NCBI GenBank assembly: GCA_016930835.1
Contig: JAFGGA010000120.1
Span: 1-32,622 of the forward strand
Reading direction: 5' to 3'
DNA: 32,622 bases
Source: Deltaproteobacteria bacterium
Lineage (GTDB): Bacteria; Desulfobacterota; DSM-4660; Desulfatiglandales; HGW-15
In this document: one piece after another, positions 17,611 through 25,619 of the stretch
Layout: each line of letters opens with the position of its first letter
Numbering within the stretch: position 1 is the stretch's first letter
Translations under genes and position numbers: made by a program
The notes under the pieces: model-generated
Seen by the model: the letters and a program-made list of their open reading frames with translations, nothing else
What the model was told of the DNA's origin: nothing
Databases searched by the model: none

Positions 17611-18900
17611 TCATGTATCGCTTCCAACCACCTCGACCATTGCCCGGGTTATTTGGGCCAATTCTTCAGGCTTGATGATAAAAGCGGGCATGGTATAGAC
17701 CAGCTTCCCGAATGGCCTGAGCCAGACACCTTTCTCCACAAATTGCTTTTGTATCCGTGTCATGTCCACCGGTCTTTTCATCTCGATTACTCCAATGGCG
17801 CCCAAAACCCTGACATCTTCAACCAACGGAAATCGGGCACACGGTGATAACTCCTGAGTGAGTTGGTCTTCTATACAATGAACCCTTTCTTTCCAGGATG
17901 CCGCCATAAGGAGCTTTATGCTGGCCACAGCAATGGAACATGCCAAAGGATTGGCCATGAAGGTGGGCCCATGCATAAAAACACCCGGCTCCCCGGATGA
18001 TATCGCCTCGCCCACCTCATTGGTGGTGAGGGTGGCGGCCAGTGTCAAATAACCTCCGGTCAAGGCCTTGCCCACACACATGATATCCGGTGCGATATGC
18101 GCCTTCTCACAAGCAAACATGGTGCCCGTACGGCCGAATCCCGTGGCGATTTCATCACAGATCAGAAGCGTGTCATATTGATCACAAAGCTCTCGGGTCC
18201 TTTTTAAATAATAAGGGGAATAAAATCGCATACCGCCCGCGCCTTGCACAACAGGTTCCAAGATAACGGCGGCGATTTTTCGATGATGTTTGATCAAGAT
18301 AGCCTTTAAGCTCTCTATGTCCCCTTCATTCCATCGGTCATGGTACTGGCATTGCGGGGCGTTGGCGAAATAGTGCCCAGGTAAGATGTCTTGGAACAGA
18401 CTATGCATACCGGTGATAGGATCACATACGGCCATGGCCCCGAATGTATCCCCGTGATAACCGGACCGAATGGTTAGGAGTTTTTGTTTCTCCGGCTGTT
18501 TCTTGGCATGCCAGTACTGAATAGCCATCTTAATGGCCACCTCGACCGATACGGACCCTGAATCACTGAAAAAGACTTTTTGAAGGGGTTCAGGTGTCAG
18601 GTCGATGAGCAAGGACGCCAACTCCACAGCCGGTTCATGGGTGAGGCCGCCGAACATCACATGGGACATCTTTTTAAGCTGTTGGTTTGCGGCTCGATTC
18701 AACGCGGGGTGGTTATAGCCGTGGATAGCGGCCCACCAGGATGACATGCCGTCAACCAGCTCACAACCATCCTTGAGTCTTATTCGTACCCCTTGAGCCG
18801 ATTCAACCGGATAGACCGGTAGCGGATCAATCATGGAAGTGTAAGGGTGCCATATGTGATCCCGATCAAAAGTTAGGATGGATTGTTTCTTGAAGTCCAT
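17611..18900 (-). CDS. bioA: Adenosylmethionine-8-amino-7-oxononanoate aminotransferase
   Basis: A 429-residue class III PLP aminotransferase that converts the BioF product to 7,8-diaminononanoate using SAM as amino donor. IWHPYTSM at the start, [15 protein letters not shown] (51-65) with the substrate-pocket tryptophan pair, [24 protein letters not shown] (248-259) and the Schiff-base lysine 278 in VGKALTGGY all match BioA (E. coli lysine 274). First gene of bioA-bioF. No bioB, bioD or birA is in the window and no clear BirA/BioR operator was found in the upstream sequence. Confidence 0.95.
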   Translation of the reverse strand: MDFKKQSILTFDRDHIWHPYTSMIDPLPVYPVESAQGVRIRLKDGCELVDGMSSWWAAIHGYNHPALNRAANQQLKKMSHVMFGGLTHEPAVELASLLIDLTPEPLQKVFFSDSGSVSVEVAIKMAIQYWHAKKQPEKQKLLTIRSGYHGDTFGAMAVCDPITGMHSLFQDILPGHYFANAPQCQYHDRWNEGDIESLKAILIKHHRKIAAVILEPVVQGAGGMRFYSPYYLKRTRELCDQYDTLLICDEIATGFGRTGTMFACEKAHIAPDIMCVGKALTGGYLTLAATLTTNEVGEAISSGEPGVFMHGPTFMANPLACSIAVASIKLLMAASWKERVHCIEDQLTQELSPCARFPLVEDVRVLGAIGVIEMKRPVDMTRIQKQFVEKGVWLRPFGKLVYTMPAFIIKPEELAQITRAMVEVVGSDT

Positions 18901-18975
18901 TTTTATATTAAACCTTATTCCCGGTTAACCCGCTTGAATCCGAATGAAGCGATTTCTCACCAATGTTGTTTGTGA

Positions 18976-19170
18976 TTAACAGAAAAGCGGGTTGGGTGCA
19001 AGGGGCAACCTATATGGGAAGATCGATATTTCCCCCATGTGGTGAACCGTATTGCCATTGTACAGGACGTCAATAATATTCAAGGATGCCTCATTGGCAC
19101 GGAGCAGACCTTCACTCAAAGATTCCAGAGATTCTTCTACCGCCTTTTATTCTGAAAATGGCTTAAACAT
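18976..19170 (-). pseudogene. Remnant of a small gene with an in-frame stop
   Basis: Minus-strand reading from ATG at 19170 gives MFKPFSE, a TAA stop, then an uninterrupted protein-like stretch KAVEESLESLSEGLLRANEA, continuing SLNIIDVLYNGNTVHHMGEI and ending at 18976. The amino-acid make-up is that of a real helical protein. No family was recognised. It may be a decayed gene or, if the ATG is not used, a small protein begun further in. The upstream region has no clear ribosome-binding site. Confidence 0.25.
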
Positions 19171-19623
19171 TTCAGGTGATATAACGCACACACCAAGCCG
19201 GGCCATTGATTATGGGTAAAGTATTTCTAAAACATGGAATATAGTTCATACAAGTATGGAAGGTCCTTACATAAAAAATTTTCCGCACTTTCATTTTCCG
19301 CGGATTCCTTGTTAACCTATTGAAAATGCGGTAAAAAAATATTTTTGCGACATCGGGACTGACGGCATATAAATTGCTCCAATAACGGATCAACTTTAAA
19401 GTTGGAGAAAAGGGATTTTTAGATAACGGTCAAAGGATGGGTTTTTGGGAAAATGATTAATAATTCCGGGAAGTTACTGCCTGTGTGCCATCCCATTGCC
19501 CGATTGGGCTGCTTTCATATGGTAATGTATCGTTTTTACCGTTTCTGATAGTCGATTGGCGCATAAAAGGGTGGTAACGCAAAAATTGGTAATCGCTTTT
19601 TGAAATATACGGAGAGATCAGAG
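19171..19623. other. Gene-free stretch with a perfect palindrome
   Basis: No convincing gene on either strand; the base composition is AT-rich. It contains a perfect 14-bp palindrome, CAACTTTAAAGTTG (19391-19404), and a CCGCA/TGCGG inverted pair near 19283-19335, which could act as operator or transcript-end structures. It probably holds the promoter of the small + strand genes beginning at 19624, but no standard -35/-10 pair is convincing. Confidence 0.4.
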
Positions 19624-19893
19624 ATGATGGAAGAAAATATTTGGAGGACAAAATTGCAGTATCTTCTGGAAGGATTGCAGATGGAACATATTGATGAACT
19701 AATGGATAAACCCCCTGTCGCGTTGAAATTCATCGGTTCGGCGATGGCAAGCGAAATGGAGAAGCTAAAAACCGTTACTCGCTCGTTTGAACGTTCGCGG
19801 CCTAATAATCACTGTATCCGCTCGGAGATATGTGATATGAAGCATGAGGGTTGCACGAATACTTGCTTTCTATATCAACCTTTTGTTATTTAG
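19624..19893 (+). CDS. Small hypothetical protein with cysteine-rich tail
   Basis: An 89-residue protein not recognised as a known family. GGAGAG (19611-19616) lies nine bases before a double ATG (19624, 19627). The first 60 residues are helical and acidic (LEGLQMEHIDELMDKP, SAMASEMEKLKTV); the tail has four cysteines and two histidines (HCIRSEICDMKHEGCTNTC), spaced 5, 6 and 3 apart, perhaps a metal site. It is followed 87 bases later by the arginine-rich small protein in the same direction, so the two may be one transcript. A non-coding origin cannot be excluded. Confidence 0.55.
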   Translation: MMEENIWRTKLQYLLEGLQMEHIDELMDKPPVALKFIGSAMASEMEKLKTVTRSFERSRPNNHCIRSEICDMKHEGCTNTCFLYQPFVI

Positions 19894-19980
19894 ATTTCAG
19901 GTGCATTCCGGATTTTTTGTTTCATCGAATCGTCATTTCACACGGAATGGAGTAGGAAGAGAGAAAGGAGTTATTGATAT

Positions 19981-20163
19981 ATGGAACCTGCTGAAAATAG
20001 AGACAACGGGGGCAGGCGTTCTGGTATGGATAGAAGGCGATATTCCTATACATCTCATATCCCGGAGAGGAGATCGGATGAGGATAGGCGCAGTGGTGAA
20101 GACCGTAGAGACGGTACCGGCGAAAGAAGAGAATATGAACGGAGGGCAATCCATGCAATCTGA
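19981..20163 (+). CDS. Arginine/aspartate-rich small repeat protein
   Basis: A 60-residue highly charged protein made of a repeated RRSGxDRR unit: GGRRSGMDRRR, PERRSDEDRRSGEDRRDG, ERREYERR. AAGGAG lies about eleven bases before the ATG. Similar RRSGxDRR stretches are familiar in deltaproteobacteria, both as free small proteins and ahead of PilZ or other signalling domains. Probably disordered; might bind RNA, anionic lipid or nucleotide. The stop codon is 17 bases from the convergent rsmE gene. Function unknown. Confidence 0.6.
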   Translation: MEPAENRDNGGRRSGMDRRRYSYTSHIPERRSDEDRRSGEDRRDGTGERREYERRAIHAI

Positions 20164-20180
20164 AGTGTTTGATTGATTAT

Positions 20181-20936
20181 TTAAATATTCGTTGATCCCA
20201 AATCACCCCATTCATATTGAAAGACGGCGGATAAGATCACTGCCGCCGTCTCCGCTCTCAGGATCCTATGCCCCAGAGAGATTGAACTAAATCCTACACT
20301 CCTTGAAATCTTGATCTCTTCAGGGGAGAATCCGCCCTCTGGACCGACAATCCCCATGATTTTTTCCTCAAAAGAAGTTTTTCTGATAAATCCTTTCAGG
20401 TCATTTGACCGCTCTTCCTCCCATAAAATTACCTTAACCCCCATTTCTTCTGATAATCTGCTCATCATGTCCTGGAAATTCGTGATATGGCTGATTTTTG
20501 TCATGATGGGGCTTCCCGACTGTTTGGTTGCGCTTTGTGCAATTTTTTGCCAATGTTTGATTTTATTATCAAGGTCTCGATTATTCAACTTGACGACCGT
20601 TCTTTGTGAAAGGAAAGGGATAATGCGATACACGCCCAGTTCGCAGATCTTTTGAATGATGTAATCCATGGGCTGGGACCTCAGGACGGCTTGACACAAT
20701 GTGATTTCGATACGAGGGGGTGGTGGTGCGGGTAGCGGTTTTTCAATGGCTACCCGGACGTCCTTCGATCCTATGGATTCAATTACCGCTTGAAAACGAA
20801 GGCCGTTCATGTCTATGAGCACGAGTCGATCACCCGGTTTCATCCGCAAGACCCTTGTGATATGCCTGGCCTCGGAACCCGAGATGGTGCTGTAACCATT
20901 TTGATTCTCAATTTGTTCGATCAAAAACCGTCGCAT
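20181..20936 (-). CDS. rsmE: 16S rRNA (uracil-1498-N3)-methyltransferase
   Basis: A 251-residue SPOUT methyltransferase that methylates N3 of U1498 in 16S rRNA. The N-terminal PUA-like part has HITRVLRMKPGDRLVLIDMNG; the C-terminal knot has GIVGPEGGFSPEEI and SLGHRILRAETAAV, the SAM-binding trefoil. The ATG at 20936 is chosen because RsmE proteins begin MRRF; the frame is open to 20972 but only with a TTG inside prmA. It starts 10 bases after the prmA stop, a common prmA-rsmE pairing. Confidence 0.93.
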   Translation of the reverse strand: MRRFLIEQIENQNGYSTISGSEARHITRVLRMKPGDRLVLIDMNGLRFQAVIESIGSKDVRVAIEKPLPAPPPPRIEITLCQAVLRSQPMDYIIQKICELGVYRIIPFLSQRTVVKLNNRDLDNKIKHWQKIAQSATKQSGSPIMTKISHITNFQDMMSRLSEEMGVKVILWEEERSNDLKGFIRKTSFEEKIMGIVGPEGGFSPEEIKISRSVGFSSISLGHRILRAETAAVILSAVFQYEWGDLGSTNI

Positions 20937-20946
20937 ATGTTCGGAT

Positions 20947-21870
20947 TCATTCCCCCTGAATTTTTTTGGCAATCAGACAGGCCCATTCTTCTCGAAAAAA
21001 CGCCTGGTCATTTTGGAAATGAAGATCGGCAAGGGCCTTCTCAATATCATCGCCCTGTTCTTTTAAGATACCTGATAAGATCAGTCGACCCTCAGGCTTC
21101 AGGATACGGCCGAAATGGGTCAATAGTTCAAGGATTACGTTTCTGGTCAGGTTGGCGACCACCATCGTAAACCGGTCTTCCAGGGTTCCAACAGGGTCTA
21201 GGGAGAGCTCGATGTTTTTTGAAAGACCGTTTAATGCAATATTCTTCTCGGCCCACCGTAAGGCCTCCGGATCAATATCAATCCCAACCACCCGCCGTGC
21301 TCCCAACTTAACCCCATAAATCGAAAGGATTCCACTGCCCGTTCCCACGTCCAACATGGTCCATTCCTGGTTAGAAGATATCCTTTCCATGGCCTCCAGG
21401 CATAGACGTGTGGAGGCATGCTGGCCAGTACCGAAGGCAGGCCCTGGATCGATCCGAATGACATGTTCGGTGGATTGGACTGGCATGGATTCCCACGCGG
21501 GGATGATGGTCAACCTATCCGTGATACGGTCCGGTTTGAAAAATTTTTTCCATGTCTGGCTCCAGTCGCGATTCTCAAGATTATTTACTGCCAGTGAATA
21601 GGTTTTGGCTTCCGGGAAGATCTCTTTGAGGTTTAAGAGGAAATGATCCAATCTCTGATGTATTTCATCAACAGATTGTTCGGGTTGCAGATATGCCCTG
21701 ATGGAGGATTTTCGGGTGAAATCATCTGATACGATTCCTTCACATCCCAGGTCAAAGAGGAAAGAGCCCACAGCCTCATGGACGATTGGATGGATGTGGA
21801 TATCTATTTCCAGCCATTCCGGAGTGACTAACGGTGAACCGGATAAAACCTTTTCCATTGCTGGATTCAC
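20947..21870 (-). CDS. prmA: Ribosomal protein L11 methyltransferase
   Basis: A 307-residue class I SAM methyltransferase that trimethylates L11. The N-terminal ferredoxin-like substrate domain (EWLEIDIHIHP..., about 15-95) is followed by the catalytic domain with DPGPAFGTGQHASTRLCLE, motif I LDVGTGSGILSIYG, the acidic GIDIDPEAL, and VVANLTRNVILEL. This order is characteristic of PrmA. The first possible start is GTG at 21870; an ATG at 21858 is an alternative, and neither has a clear ribosome-binding site. Followed directly by rsmE. Confidence 0.93.
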   Translation of the reverse strand: MNPAMEKVLSGSPLVTPEWLEIDIHIHPIVHEAVGSFLFDLGCEGIVSDDFTRKSSIRAYLQPEQSVDEIHQRLDHFLLNLKEIFPEAKTYSLAVNNLENRDWSQTWKKFFKPDRITDRLTIIPAWESMPVQSTEHVIRIDPGPAFGTGQHASTRLCLEAMERISSNQEWTMLDVGTGSGILSIYGVKLGARRVVGIDIDPEALRWAEKNIALNGLSKNIELSLDPVGTLEDRFTMVVANLTRNVILELLTHFGRILKPEGRLILSGILKEQGDDIEKALADLHFQNDQAFFREEWACLIAKKIQGE

Positions 21871-21902
21871 GCCTAAAGGGATTACACATAAAATTCATAT
21901 GA

Positions 21903-21988
21903 CTGGATGCCTGACACTTGATACCGGGTTTTTCATACAACCTTTTCAGACGGTCCTTTACGGTCTTTATCCGGTATCAAGTATCCAG
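21903..21988. repeat. Long-stem inverted repeat between the DUF35 gene and prmA
   Basis: ACTTGATACCGG (21916-21927) and CCGGTATCAAGT (21971-21982) are perfect 12-bp inverted repeats, and flanking CTGGAT (21903-21908) and ATCCAG (21983-21988) extend the symmetry. The loop is 43 bases. It sits in the 127-base gap after the thiolase/DUF35 pair, and may be a transcript-end or processing structure, or an intergenic repeat of the CCGGTATC type. Confidence 0.55.
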
Positions 21989-21997
21989 CAGCCAGTA

Positions 21998-22429
21998 TCA
22001 TGCCTTCTGAAACACGTAGTTCAATTGACCGTTCGGCAGTTTGTTGACCGCGGTCTTCATCTCCATCCCGACTTGAATTTCGTCATCGGATAGATTGCTG
22101 TCCAATCTTCCAAAGACCTTAAAATCACCGAAGTCTAAAAGGGCAATGGCATAAGGCAGATCACCATCAAAACCGACGGGGGCATATTCCAATTTGCTGT
22201 ATGTGACGAGCTTTCCCGTGCCGGCGACATCAAACCATTCCATGTCGCTGGAGAAACACTGGTAACAGTCAGCCCGAGGCGGGAAGAATGTCATGCCGCA
22301 TTTTTTGCAACGGGTCCCCGAGACTTTTCCCTGCTCCAGCCTGTCGATAAAATCGTTTACCTTGGTTGTGGAGGTAAAGCTCACCGTCCCAAATTTGTTA
22401 AATCTTGTGTCTATTTCTTTTTTTGCCAT
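21998..22429 (-). CDS. DUF35 (Zn-ribbon plus OB-fold) acyl-CoA-binding partner of thiolase
   Basis: A 143-residue protein with a rubredoxin-like zinc ribbon, C41-x2-C44 and C55-x2-C58, followed by an OB-fold (AGTGKLVTYSKLEY, YAIALLDFGDFKVFGRL). DUF35 proteins form complexes with thiolase-fold enzymes and guide CoA substrates between active sites, as in archaeal acetoacetyl-CoA thiolase and in steroid side-chain degradation. The 3-base gap to the thiolase gene upstream supports this complex here. Confidence 0.9.
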   Translation of the reverse strand: MAKKEIDTRFNKFGTVSFTSTTKVNDFIDRLEQGKVSGTRCKKCGMTFFPPRADCYQCFSSDMEWFDVAGTGKLVTYSKLEYAPVGFDGDLPYAIALLDFGDFKVFGRLDSNLSDDEIQVGMEMKTAVNKLPNGQLNYVFQKA

Positions 22430-22432
22430 GAT

Positions 22433-23599
22433 TTACCTCCCCAGAATTGTAACATTACCATAAAGACCCACGCCGCCGATATTGTGGACCAAACCGATTT
22501 CCGGGTCTTTGACTTGCATATCTCCTGCCTCGCCCCTTAACTGCAGGACGATGGTACGGATCTGTGAGCCGCCGGTCGCGCCGATGGGATGCCCTTTTGA
22601 GAGCAGCCCGCCATCCACATTTACGGGAATACTGCCTTCTTTATAGGTTTCTTTGCCCCTAATCAGATCCCGTCCTTCACCCGGCTTTGCAAAACCTAGA
22701 TTCTCATAGGCCATCATCTCCGCGATGGTAAAGCAGTCATGGACTTCCGCCACATCAATATCCTTAGGTGAGACGCCCGCCATTTCATAGGCCTGCTTTC
22801 CGGCTTCCATACCCACGGTCAGTCCGGAGAATAAACTCCTTCCCACCAAGTTTACCGTGGTGGATGCGGCCCCGACACCCAAGATCCATACAGGTTTCTT
22901 GGAGAACGCCTTGGCCTTTTCTTCATTCGCCACGATAATACATGAGCTGCCGTCGGCGTTGGCGCAACAATCCCCTACCCGAAGCGGGCTGGCGACCGGG
23001 CCGGACATGGCGCTTTCGGGATCAGAGAACATATCCAAGGTAACCGGTTTTCGATAAACGGCCTTTTCATTGATCTGTCCATAGGTGGCCGCCTTTACCC
23101 GGATAAGGGCCAGGTCTTCAGAGGTGGTCCCGTACTTTGACATGTGCCGACGGGCATACATGGCATAATATGCGGGCATCATGGTTCCAAAAGGGCTTTC
23201 CCATTGGATATCCGCACCCCGTCCCATACGTTCCTGCGATTCTGCCGATGAAATTTCCGACATCTTCTGAAAACCCACTACAGCCACCACGTCATGAAGG
23301 CCGGATTTGATCAGGCTATATGCCAGTTTGACACCCGTACTACTGGAAGAGCAAAGGGTTTCAACATAAAATGTGGGTTGAGGTGTTAGACCGAAATATT
23401 CCGCCAGCACACCGGCCGGGGAACGCTGTTTGTCATATTCAGGGGCCGAGCAAATCACGGATGCGTCAATATCTTTGGTCGTGATCTGTGCATCCAGCAT
23501 GGCGTCCCTGAAACCTTCAAAGGCCAGCTCTTTGATGGACCCGGGGTAACCCCGGACAAAGGCGCTTTGGCCCACTCCAATAATTCCAACTTTTCCCAT
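22433..23599 (-). CDS. Thiolase of the SCP-x type
   Basis: A 388-residue thiolase-fold enzyme. The nucleophilic Cys83 is in VETLCSSSSTGVK, and GHPIGATGG and VHNIGGVG near the end give the catalytic histidine and final loop. The C-terminal cysteine (CxGGG) of ordinary thiolases is absent and HNIGG stands in its place, as in SCP-2/SCP-x thiolases. Start 23599 has AGGAGG upstream; the frame opens earlier at 23626. Together with the DUF35 gene it probably performs thiolytic cleavage or Claisen condensation of an acyl-CoA, likely in acid or branched-chain degradation. Substrate unknown. Confidence 0.9.
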   Translation of the reverse strand: MGKVGIIGVGQSAFVRGYPGSIKELAFEGFRDAMLDAQITTKDIDASVICSAPEYDKQRSPAGVLAEYFGLTPQPTFYVETLCSSSSTGVKLAYSLIKSGLHDVVAVVGFQKMSEISSAESQERMGRGADIQWESPFGTMMPAYYAMYARRHMSKYGTTSEDLALIRVKAATYGQINEKAVYRKPVTLDMFSDPESAMSGPVASPLRVGDCCANADGSSCIIVANEEKAKAFSKKPVWILGVGAASTTVNLVGRSLFSGLTVGMEAGKQAYEMAGVSPKDIDVAEVHDCFTIAEMMAYENLGFAKPGEGRDLIRGKETYKEGSIPVNVDGGLLSKGHPIGATGGSQIRTIVLQLRGEAGDMQVKDPEIGLVHNIGGVGLYGNVTILGR

Positions 23600-23771
23600 A
23601 CATAACCTCCTGTTCGTTATTATCATGTATCATACAGCCTTCAATGGGAATACACGGGGAACTTCGGATTCACCGCACCGCCGGGCCGTATCGCTATGTT
23701 GTCATTTTTGACAGGGGTGGAGTATAGGAGAAGATTGGGCCGTGGTCAAGCTAAAAGGGGGTAAATTCAAT

Positions 23772-25394
23772 TTATTCGGTTTTCCGCCGGAATGTATCAT
23801 AAGCTTCCCGTCCTAGGTAAAAATGGATCGCTTCTCTTGTCTTGCCCGAATCCGTTTTTTGTTCCGGCCCTATGCTGTAGAGATCCAGTCCGCCGGAAAT
23901 GGATTTCATCTTTAAAGGCGTATCGTCGAAGGGGTCCACCGGTATCCGGTCTATATATTTTGGGACCAGATCTTCCAAATGGTTGGGATAGCGCCCCGTA
24001 ATGGTTTGATATGAGGTTAAAGCGAGGGCCAAGTCGTAGAGACCTTTCATGGCATCTCGACTCATGGCACGGGATACGTATGCTCCATAACTAGGGGCGC
24101 TAATCCCCGTAAAAATGCTCATTTTCCCGGATTCCGCAGCATCGTAAATGGCATTCAGATGCTCCTCAAGGGCCTTATACGACTCAACCGGTTTGGTCAT
24201 TTCACGGGTGATGATATCCTTGGCCGCTCGTATTTCACTTGGAAGAATGAAAACACGCCACCAGATGGTTGGTAGTTCGGATCGCATGGTAGTCGGCAAC
24301 GTAGAGGAATCCCATCTCGGATCGTCTGTTTTGAAAATATCCGTTGATAAAGAGACCGATACCAGCAAATGGAGGCCGGCGTATGCTTCCATGTGAAGGG
24401 CTCTGGTGAAATGCCCCCGGATGGAAGGGTGTGCACGAATGGGTATGTTCATGAAATGATTTATGGGACGCGATTCCCCGGATAAGATATTTTCCAAGGT
24501 CTCATATTGTATCGTCTCCAGCGCGGAAGCGGCTAATACGGAAATCAGTATGGGGTAACCATATAGATGCTCAGCCATCTTTTCGATAGCCCCAAGATCT
24601 TGAGCTACATCGGCCATATCACCCGCCCGGGCCTTGGATCGGGCCGATAGGCTCAATAGTCTGGCGAAGTTTTGATAATTCGAGTATTGAGGGATGGGGT
24701 AATTGAAAAAGTTGGATATATCCACTTCCAGGTTGTATCCAGTCATGGATGCGGCATGGTGGATAATTGCCAGGGTATTTTGATGTTTTTCAAGAAAGGC
24801 ACGAACTTCCTGGGATGCGATATCAAAACCAGGTTCTCGGCTTCTATTAAACCAGTCCGGGAGGTCCGTTCGGGGCCCCAACTCCGCTACAGCCTTTTCA
24901 TAGATTGGATAAGAGTTTGTATGATCCGGCAGTCGCGCGGGCAGGAGATAGGCGATTTGCGTTGCAGCTTCACCCCTGGTGCTTGCAAGATGCGCCAGGA
25001 TTCTTATATCGGCCATATTGAGGGTGATGGCGTAAATGACAACAGCACATCCAAAGCCAAGCCCCAGGACGGTTCTGGACCATTGTCTTGCCGGATGGCT
25101 GCCCGACGTCGTCCCTTTCAATCCTCTTACGAGGATAACGATCACACTTGGGATATAGACGATGGTTTCCGATAATCCAAACCAAAACAGCCATTTGGGC
25201 TGGATATTGGCAGTGATGAAGTAAAAGCCTCCAATCCCCACGCCGATGATGGGAATGAAAACGACACAGGCGGTGAATATAGGCCAGAATTTGCGCCACA
25301 ATGGTTTCTTGCACCGTGCAGCCACCGCTGAGATCAGGGTGACCAAAAAAAGACTATACGCGATATGGGAAAACCACAGAATGCTATAGCTCAT
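23772..25394 (-). CDS. Undescribed membrane protein with pseudopilin-like C-terminal end
   Basis: A 540-residue protein that I cannot place in a named family. Four membrane helices (about 4-25, 36-58, 66-90, 104-126) are followed by a large presumably extracytoplasmic helical region (about 130-420). Near the end, LTSYQTITGRYPNHLEDL then VPKYIDRIPVDPFDDTPLK resembles the C-terminal half of GspG-like major pseudopilins (GRYP..L..LVP.Y...P.DPF). That part is fused to a region without a pilin N-helix. The ATG at 25394 follows AAGGAG at six bases. It lies between the thiolase operon and the kinase, with over 170 bases on each side, so it is probably a single-gene unit. Confidence 0.8.
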   Translation of the reverse strand: MSYSILWFSHIAYSLFLVTLISAVAARCKKPLWRKFWPIFTACVVFIPIIGVGIGGFYFITANIQPKWLFWFGLSETIVYIPSVIVILVRGLKGTTSGSHPARQWSRTVLGLGFGCAVVIYAITLNMADIRILAHLASTRGEAATQIAYLLPARLPDHTNSYPIYEKAVAELGPRTDLPDWFNRSREPGFDIASQEVRAFLEKHQNTLAIIHHAASMTGYNLEVDISNFFNYPIPQYSNYQNFARLLSLSARSKARAGDMADVAQDLGAIEKMAEHLYGYPILISVLAASALETIQYETLENILSGESRPINHFMNIPIRAHPSIRGHFTRALHMEAYAGLHLLVSVSLSTDIFKTDDPRWDSSTLPTTMRSELPTIWWRVFILPSEIRAAKDIITREMTKPVESYKALEEHLNAIYDAAESGKMSIFTGISAPSYGAYVSRAMSRDAMKGLYDLALALTSYQTITGRYPNHLEDLVPKYIDRIPVDPFDDTPLKMKSISGGLDLYSIGPEQKTDSGKTREAIHFYLGREAYDTFRRKTE

Positions 25395-25619
25395 GATCAT
25401 CTCCTTATTAAAGATTGATGGTTAAAAATGATCAATCATGCACACGATAGGTGATAGGGCAGTTACAGATTAGAGTCATTTATGAAGATCGGATACTTAT
25501 AATGGAAAACAGGAAACAAGTCCATTTGCGGGATATCTACAGCCCGTTTCACCTCGGCTTTTTACGAGACCACCGGTATTTGAGTTCTTTCGAAAAATGA
25601 CCGTTTTTGATCCATTCAC

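Noticed and set aside
18901-18990. Possible biotin repressor site upstream of bioA (GTTAAC and GGTTTAA motifs).
   Set aside because: Spacing and symmetry do not match known BirA or BioR operators.
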